From an uncultured Sutterella sp. (GTDB lineage Bacteria > Pseudomonadota > Gammaproteobacteria > Burkholderiales > Burkholderiaceae_F), in NCBI GenBank assembly GCA_900770335.1, contig CAAGKD010000091.1:1-8679 (forward strand): a stretch of DNA of 8,679 bases, read 5' to 3'. The position numbers and the translations under genes are program-made. Below are positions 6,062 through 8,679 of the stretch, one piece after another. Numbering within the stretch: the stretch's first letter is position 1; each line of letters starts with the position of its first letter. The notes beneath the pieces were generated by a model. The model did not search any database. It saw only the letters and a list, made by a program, of their open reading frames with translations, and was not told the origin of the DNA.

Positions 6062-6820
6062 ATGAAGACGAATGAAGTCATTATGAGGGACGGTGCCTTG
6101 TTTCGGATAGTTCAAATATTCGGCAATGACGTGCTACTCATTCGAATGAATGGTCAGTCAGTCGATCTTGTCCATTGTGATGCAATGGACTTGGATAGAG
6201 AGGTAATAGATGGAAGGACGACCATTGAACTCGATCCCTGGGCGGATGTCGCATTCAGAACAGGGAGTCCGTCCATGATTGAGACTGCCGCACGAAGCTA
6301 TGCGAAGATTGAGTCCATTGTCACAAATCCGCATGTGTATGCGTCAGGCGGTCGTCTGGAACTCGTCAAGGCTGCGGCCAAGGGCGATCCGGCTGAGGAA
6401 AGGAGAATCAAGCTTCTCTTGGGAACATTCTGGAGAAGAGGGCAGCATGTTCTCTCTCTTATGCCGGATTTCGGGAAAAACAAGGGGTTCTGTACGGGCG
6501 GAAAGAAGAGAGGAAGGCGAACTGCAAGCGGCGAGCCTTCCGGCTGCGCGCTTTCTGCAGAGCTTCTGCGTGTAATGGATGAAAGCATTCGTGCATATAT
6601 TGAATCAGGAAGGAAGGAGTCTCTGAAGTCTGTCTATTCGTCCATGGTGGAGCAATGGATGAATGAATGCAAGTCTGATTCTGTTCTGGAGACGGCAAGT
6701 GATCGTCATGCGCCATCCTATCATCAGTTTTATTATTACTACCGCACTCGGTATGGGACGCGCTCGAGTCAGTCAAGGGAAGCTGCTGATGCAGAGTATG
6801 ACGATTCTTCCATGCAGTGA
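6062..6820 (+). CDS. TnsB/Mu-type transposase N-terminal DNA-binding region, lacking DDE core
   Basis: A 252-residue protein resembling the first part of TnsB-family transposases. Residues 5-57 form a small beta-rich domain (MRDGALFRIVQIFGNDVLLI). DPWAD (58-62) and the segment to KIESIVTNPHVYASGGRLEL (82-101) match the start of the first helical DNA-binding domain. LLGTFWRRGQHVLSLMPDFG (119-138) and KKRGRR (148-153) match the conserved turn and basic linker. RAYIESGRKESLKSVYSSMV (177-196) and PSYHQFYYYYRTRYG (218-232) match the last helical domain before catalysis. Full TnsB proteins continue about 400 residues with an RNase-H-like DDE domain; here a stop follows after 20 residues (SREAADAEYD is still family-like). 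No catalytic Asp/Asp/Glu set is present. A weak GTGGG lies 7 nt before ATG. Codon choice is less GC-biased than in neighbours, suggesting transfer. It probably still binds the flanking repeats. It could be a fossil, a dominant inhibitor or a domesticated regulator. Confidence 0.75.
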   Translation: MKTNEVIMRDGALFRIVQIFGNDVLLIRMNGQSVDLVHCDAMDLDREVIDGRTTIELDPWADVAFRTGSPSMIETAARSYAKIESIVTNPHVYASGGRLELVKAAAKGDPAEERRIKLLLGTFWRRGQHVLSLMPDFGKNKGFCTGGKKRGRRTASGEPSGCALSAELLRVMDESIRAYIESGRKESLKSVYSSMVEQWMNECKSDSVLETASDRHAPSYHQFYYYYRTRYGTRSSQSREAADAEYDDSSMQ

Positions 6821-6892
6821 GTGATCAATGTTGAATGGTTAGTTCATTTGCCTGAGTGGTGTGTTCCGCACTCCATTATCTCGATAAAGGTT

Positions 6893-6910
6893 TATTCATT
6901 GCAATGAATA
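6893..6910. repeat. 18-bp perfect palindrome in the right end
   Basis: TATTCATTGCAATGAATA is its own reverse complement. It sits 16 bp inside the right terminal repeat. It shares TGCAAT with the left repeat. It may be a binding site for a dimeric protein or a transposase-related site. Confidence 0.6.
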
Positions 6911-6926
6911 TGAATCGATTGTCGAA

Positions 6927-6953
6927 CATTTGTGAGACAAAAGTAAAATGCAT
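6927..6953 (-). repeat. Right terminal inverted repeat
   Basis: Its reverse complement reads ATGCATTTTACTTTTG then TCTCACAAATG, matching the left repeat (5955-5981) at 23 of 27 positions. It lies 106 bp after the stop of the TnsB-like gene. The outer flank (6954 onward) does not resemble the left outer flank, so the true end may be a few bases further out or partly lost. Confidence 0.72.
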
Positions 6954-7005
6954 GCATCGAGGAAACGAGGTCTGGAGGGTGATCGCAGGCTGACCAGGAA
7001 TGGGG

Positions 7006-7035
7006 GTGACACGGTCCTTTTTTACGCCATATAAT
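7006..7035 (+). promoter_or_regulatory. Sigma-70-type promoter for the recombinase gene
   Basis: GTGACA (7006-7011, five of six consensus bases) and TATAAT (7030-7035, perfect) are 18 bp apart, giving an expected start near 7042. This is the clearest promoter in the window. It lies just outside the putative element. It implies a leader of about 150 nt before the recombinase start codon. Confidence 0.62.
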
Positions 7036-7050
7036 TGCACTTATCGTGCA
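7036..7050. promoter_or_regulatory. Inverted repeat at the expected transcription start
   Basis: TGCAC (7036-7040) and GTGCA (7046-7050) flank TTATC. The dyad directly follows the -10 box. The geometry fits a repressor operator. With the flanks ATAAT and TAAAG it also resembles two recombinase half-sites around a short crossover spacer, so the encoded tyrosine recombinase could act or bind here. Both readings are inference. Confidence 0.45.
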
Positions 7051-7193
7051 TAAAGCATGGTTCCTCGGTTTCGAGGGGCGGCGGTCAGGAGGGGAGGCGC
7101 GGACGCGACCGCTCCTCCGATTCGGCCTCCTGTCCGGTCCTAGCGCCGGCTTGTCGCCCCCGTTTTCAACAGTCACCTCGGAAAAGTTGTCAG
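7043..7193 (+). other. GC-rich structured leader of the recombinase mRNA
   Basis: Several stems are possible: CCTCG/CGAGG (7063-7067 and 7072-7076) with a GTTT loop; GCGGTC/GACCGC (7081-7086 and 7107-7112); and CAGGAGG/CCTCCTG (7086-7092 and 7126-7132). The last two overlap at 7086 and cross, so they would be alternative folds or a pseudoknot. AGGAGG at 7087-7092 resembles a ribosome-binding site but no start codon follows at a usable distance. No known riboswitch class was recognised. Confidence 0.4.
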
Positions 7194-8306
7194 ATGAGTT
7201 TTGAGGTCGTTTCAAAATCAGAAGATGATGTCCTGCAGGCGAACATCGTTCAAAATGCGCCTGAATATAGTGGCATGATTTCTCTGGAAAACGATCCTTC
7301 CGAGGGCGTGAACGCTGCCGTCGCCTACCTCGCAGAGCTCCAAAGCGGAGATTCGCGGCGCGCCGTTCGGTCGCGTCTCAACGTTTTCGCCCGGTGGATG
7401 GGGTTTCCTGACGCCTCCGTCTGCCCCTGGGAACGTCTCAGATACATCCATGTCGTTGGCTTTGTGCATGAACTTTCTGATAAAAGAGGACTTGCAGCCA
7501 GTTCCGTCAACGTCTACCTCTCGGCGCTCAAGGGCGTTGCGGAGACGGCCTGGCGCCTGAGGCAGATCGATCTGGAGACGCGCTCCGAGATCCGAGCGGT
7601 CAAGCAGCTCCGCGTTCACCGCGAACCGGCCGGCCGGGCGCTCACGTACTCCGAGTCGGCAAGGCTCATGGAGGCCGTGAAGCCGTCCGCATCCAGGGGT
7701 GAGACAAAAGATGAGTCGAAAGGCGAGCGTCAGACGGCCGCGGGAGGAGATGCGTCGGCGAAGGTAAAGGAGGAAAGGTGTCGGGCGAAGCCGGACGCCC
7801 TTGTCATCAGGGACCTCCGGGATCAGGCCATCCTGGCGCTCCTCCTCGGATGCGGACTTCGCCGGGCGGAGGTTACGACGCTCGATCTCGGGCAGCTCGA
7901 CATGGGGCAGGGAACCCTTCGGGTGATCGGCAAGGGAAACAAGGAGCGACTGGCGTTTCTCACCGCTGAGATTCGAGAGAGGCTTCATGACTGGCTGGCC
8001 GTTCGGGGGCCGGACCCAGGATGGCTCTTCGGGAGAATCCGCAAGGGCGGGGCGCTGGTTCTCGATTCGCCGCTCGACCCGGCTTCAATCGGGCGGATCG
8101 TCGATCACGCCCGGCAGCTCGCCGGCATTGACGCCATCACGACCCACGACCTTCGCCGCACCTTTGCGACCCGGCTTCTTTCGAAGAACGTCGACATCGT
8201 GGCCGTCAAGAACCTGATGGGGCATGCGAGCGTCACGACGACCGCGAAGTACGACCGCCGATCCGAAGAGGCGCTGCAGCGCGCCGCCATGCAGGCCGAA
8301 CTCTGA
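7194..8306 (+). CDS. Tyrosine-type site-specific recombinase/integrase (XerC/D-like)
   Basis: A 370-residue tyrosine recombinase, which breaks and rejoins DNA at specific sites through a 3'-phosphotyrosine. The N-terminal SAM-like core-binding domain spans about residues 36-140 (EGVNAAVAYLAELQSGDSRR, then LAASSVNVYLSALKGVAETA). The catalytic domain spans about 200-365. All expected residues are visible: Arg223 in GCGLRRAEV, Lys247 in VIGKGNKER, His318 and Arg321 in THDLRRTFATRL, His344 in LMGHASVTTT and nucleophile Tyr353 in AKYDRRSEE. Residues about 164-203 are a charged, low-complexity insertion between the domains, so the protein is longer than the roughly 300 residues of XerC/D. The ATG at 7194 is chosen over an in-frame ATG at 7035, which would fall before the predicted transcript start and adds an Arg/Ser-rich stretch unlike the family; a weak GGAAAAG precedes 7194. 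It lies between the TnsB-like element and tal. Target site unknown. Confidence 0.93.
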   Translation: MSFEVVSKSEDDVLQANIVQNAPEYSGMISLENDPSEGVNAAVAYLAELQSGDSRRAVRSRLNVFARWMGFPDASVCPWERLRYIHVVGFVHELSDKRGLAASSVNVYLSALKGVAETAWRLRQIDLETRSEIRAVKQLRVHREPAGRALTYSESARLMEAVKPSASRGETKDESKGERQTAAGGDASAKVKEERCRAKPDALVIRDLRDQAILALLLGCGLRRAEVTTLDLGQLDMGQGTLRVIGKGNKERLAFLTAEIRERLHDWLAVRGPDPGWLFGRIRKGGALVLDSPLDPASIGRIVDHARQLAGIDAITTHDLRRTFATRLLSKNVDIVAVKNLMGHASVTTTAKYDRRSEEALQRAAMQAEL

Positions 8307-8443
8307 TATCGTTGCATGATCTTTTGTTTTAGCGTCACTTCAGGACGTTCGGATCTCGCCCTCCGGCGGGACTGGCGGAGAGAACGAACACATCACGCGG
8401 CCGGAATTGGCTGCGAACTCATTTGCTGACTCAAGGTATTTCC

Positions 8444-8658
8444 ATGACTGCGCTTGAAACCCTTCGGCAGTGGACGACGCTCGTCGCAGACACCGGTGAC
8501 ATCGATGAGATCATTCGCGTGAAGCCGACCGAGGCGACGACGAACCCTTCGCTCATTCTCAAGGCGGCGAACTCCCCGAGGGGCGAAAGCTTCATTCGCG
8601 CGGCGCTCACGGTGAAGGAATCCCCCGCGGAACGCACCGACCGGATTCTCGTCGGCTT
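8444..8658 (+). CDS. tal: Transaldolase, N-terminal part (gene cut by contig end)
   Basis: Transaldolase moves a dihydroxyacetone unit between sedoheptulose-7-phosphate and glyceraldehyde-3-phosphate in the cytoplasmic non-oxidative pentose phosphate pathway. About 71 residues are present, starting MTALETLRQWTTLVADTGDI and then KPTEATTNPSLILKAANSP (27-45). Asp16 in VADTGD corresponds to the catalytic Asp17 of Escherichia coli TalB, and Asn34 in TTNPS to its Asn35. The Schiff-base lysine lies beyond the window. Residues 46-71 (SFIRAALTVKESPAERTDRI and so on) are consistent with the family's helical segment before GLEIL. AAGG (8433-8436) stands 7 nt before the ATG. Sequence after 8658 is adapter and must not be translated. 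The 137-base gap before it holds a CTCCG/CGGAG stem with no T-tract and no clear promoter or terminator. Confidence 0.92.
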
Positions 8659-8679
8659 AGATCGGAAGAGCGTCGTGTA
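8659..8679. other. Illumina TruSeq adapter at the contig end (artefact)
   Basis: The last 21 bases begin AGATCGGAAGAGCGTCGTG, which is the start of the standard TruSeq read-2 adapter as I remember it. The tal frame stays open through it (LDRKSVV), so a gene caller would add false residues. This is a sequencing artefact, not genomic DNA. Confidence 0.95.

Larger units (their letters stand above)
5955..6953. mobile_element. Putative miniature or internally deleted Tn7-like (TnsB-type) element
   Basis: About 1 kb bounded by 27-bp inverted repeats (5955-5981 and 6927-6953, 23 of 27 positions matching). Its single gene resembles the DNA-binding half of a TnsB/Mu-type transposase. Noncoding parts at both ends are AT-rich compared with the surrounding GC-rich genes. 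The left end has further motif copies spaced about 33-35 bp, as expected for ordered transposase-binding sites. Exact outer termini are uncertain: TGT occurs at 5945-5947 on the left, but no matching ACA is placed symmetrically on the right, and no target-site duplication is clear. No TnsA, TnsC, TniQ/TnsD or cargo genes are present. Mobility would need a catalytic transposase supplied elsewhere. The assignment rests on the repeat pair plus protein resemblance. Confidence 0.62.
6821..7005. other. Noncoding right end of the element and flank
   Basis: No gene is visible between the TnsB-like stop and the recombinase promoter. The AT-richer stretch to about 6953 holds TTAGTTCATTT (6839-6849), similar to the third left-end motif, an 18-bp perfect palindrome and the right terminal repeat. 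GC content rises again after about 6960. Confidence 0.5.

Noticed and set aside
5930..6964. GAGGAA at 5930-5935 and 6959-6964 as a target-site duplication
   Set aside because: The two copies are at unequal distances from the terminal repeats (19 and 5 bases) and define ends with no matching termini; likely chance.
6999..7023. Terminator ending in the T6 run before the recombinase
   Set aside because: The only stem is four bases with a long loop, and the T run lies in the promoter spacer.
7035..7193. Longer recombinase start at 7035
   Set aside because: The ATG lies on the -10 box of a strong promoter and adds an Arg/Ser/Pro-rich stretch unlike the family; 7194 is a better start.
7218..7988. 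256-codon reverse-strand frame under the recombinase
   Set aside because: No family resemblance; the plus strand holds all tyrosine-recombinase catalytic motifs.
1..8679. CRISPR array, tRNA or rRNA genes
   Set aside because: No regularly spaced direct repeats with unique spacers and no tRNA or rRNA sequence features were seen.

Overview
The window is a piece of a high-GC bacterial chromosome. Strong third-position GC preference, a MATE exporter, a YtcJ-type amidohydrolase, an unlinked peptide-binding protein and a decayed AAA-ATPase/PD-(D/E)XK nuclease gene together suggest a gut-associated betaproteobacterium of the Sutterella type. That placement is inference from gene style, not a measured affiliation. 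The last 21 bases match the start of an Illumina TruSeq read-2 adapter, so the right edge is an untrimmed contig end of a draft assembly.

Layout: 1-1263 (minus) is a MATE multidrug/Na+ antiporter that runs off the left edge. 1378-1740 (minus) is a small basic helix-turn-helix protein. A GC-rich divergent intergenic region with a 13-bp perfect inverted repeat separates it from 1965-3605 (plus), a complete YtcJ-like metal-dependent amidohydrolase. 3691-3990 (minus) holds the broken 3' end of an AAA-ATPase/PD-(D/E)XK nuclease gene with a stop, a frameshift and a lost catalytic acid. 4029-5693 (minus) is an exported family-5 (Dpp/Opp/Gsi-type) solute-binding protein with no permease or ATPase beside it.

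The most interesting part is about 5955-6953, an AT-richer 1-kb segment bounded by 27-bp inverted repeats that match at 23 positions. Its only gene (6062-6820) looks like the N-terminal DNA-binding half of a TnsB/Mu-type transposase and stops just where the DDE catalytic core should begin. The left end carries two further motifs resembling the terminal repeat, about 33 and 35 bp apart, like the ordered transposase-binding sites of Tn7-like elements. The segment reads as a miniature or internally deleted Tn7-like element encoding a transposase DNA-binding domain without a catalytic domain. That protein could be a fossil, a competitor or repressor of a full-length transposase, or a domesticated regulator.

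Beyond it lie a strong sigma-70-like promoter with an inverted repeat at the expected start, a structured leader of about 150 nt, and a complete tyrosine recombinase (7194-8306) with all expected catalytic residues. The start of transaldolase (tal, 8444 onward) marks the return to core metabolism. The window therefore looks like an accessory stretch (about 5.9-8.3 kb) between a transport gene and tal. No CRISPR array, tRNA or rRNA gene was seen.
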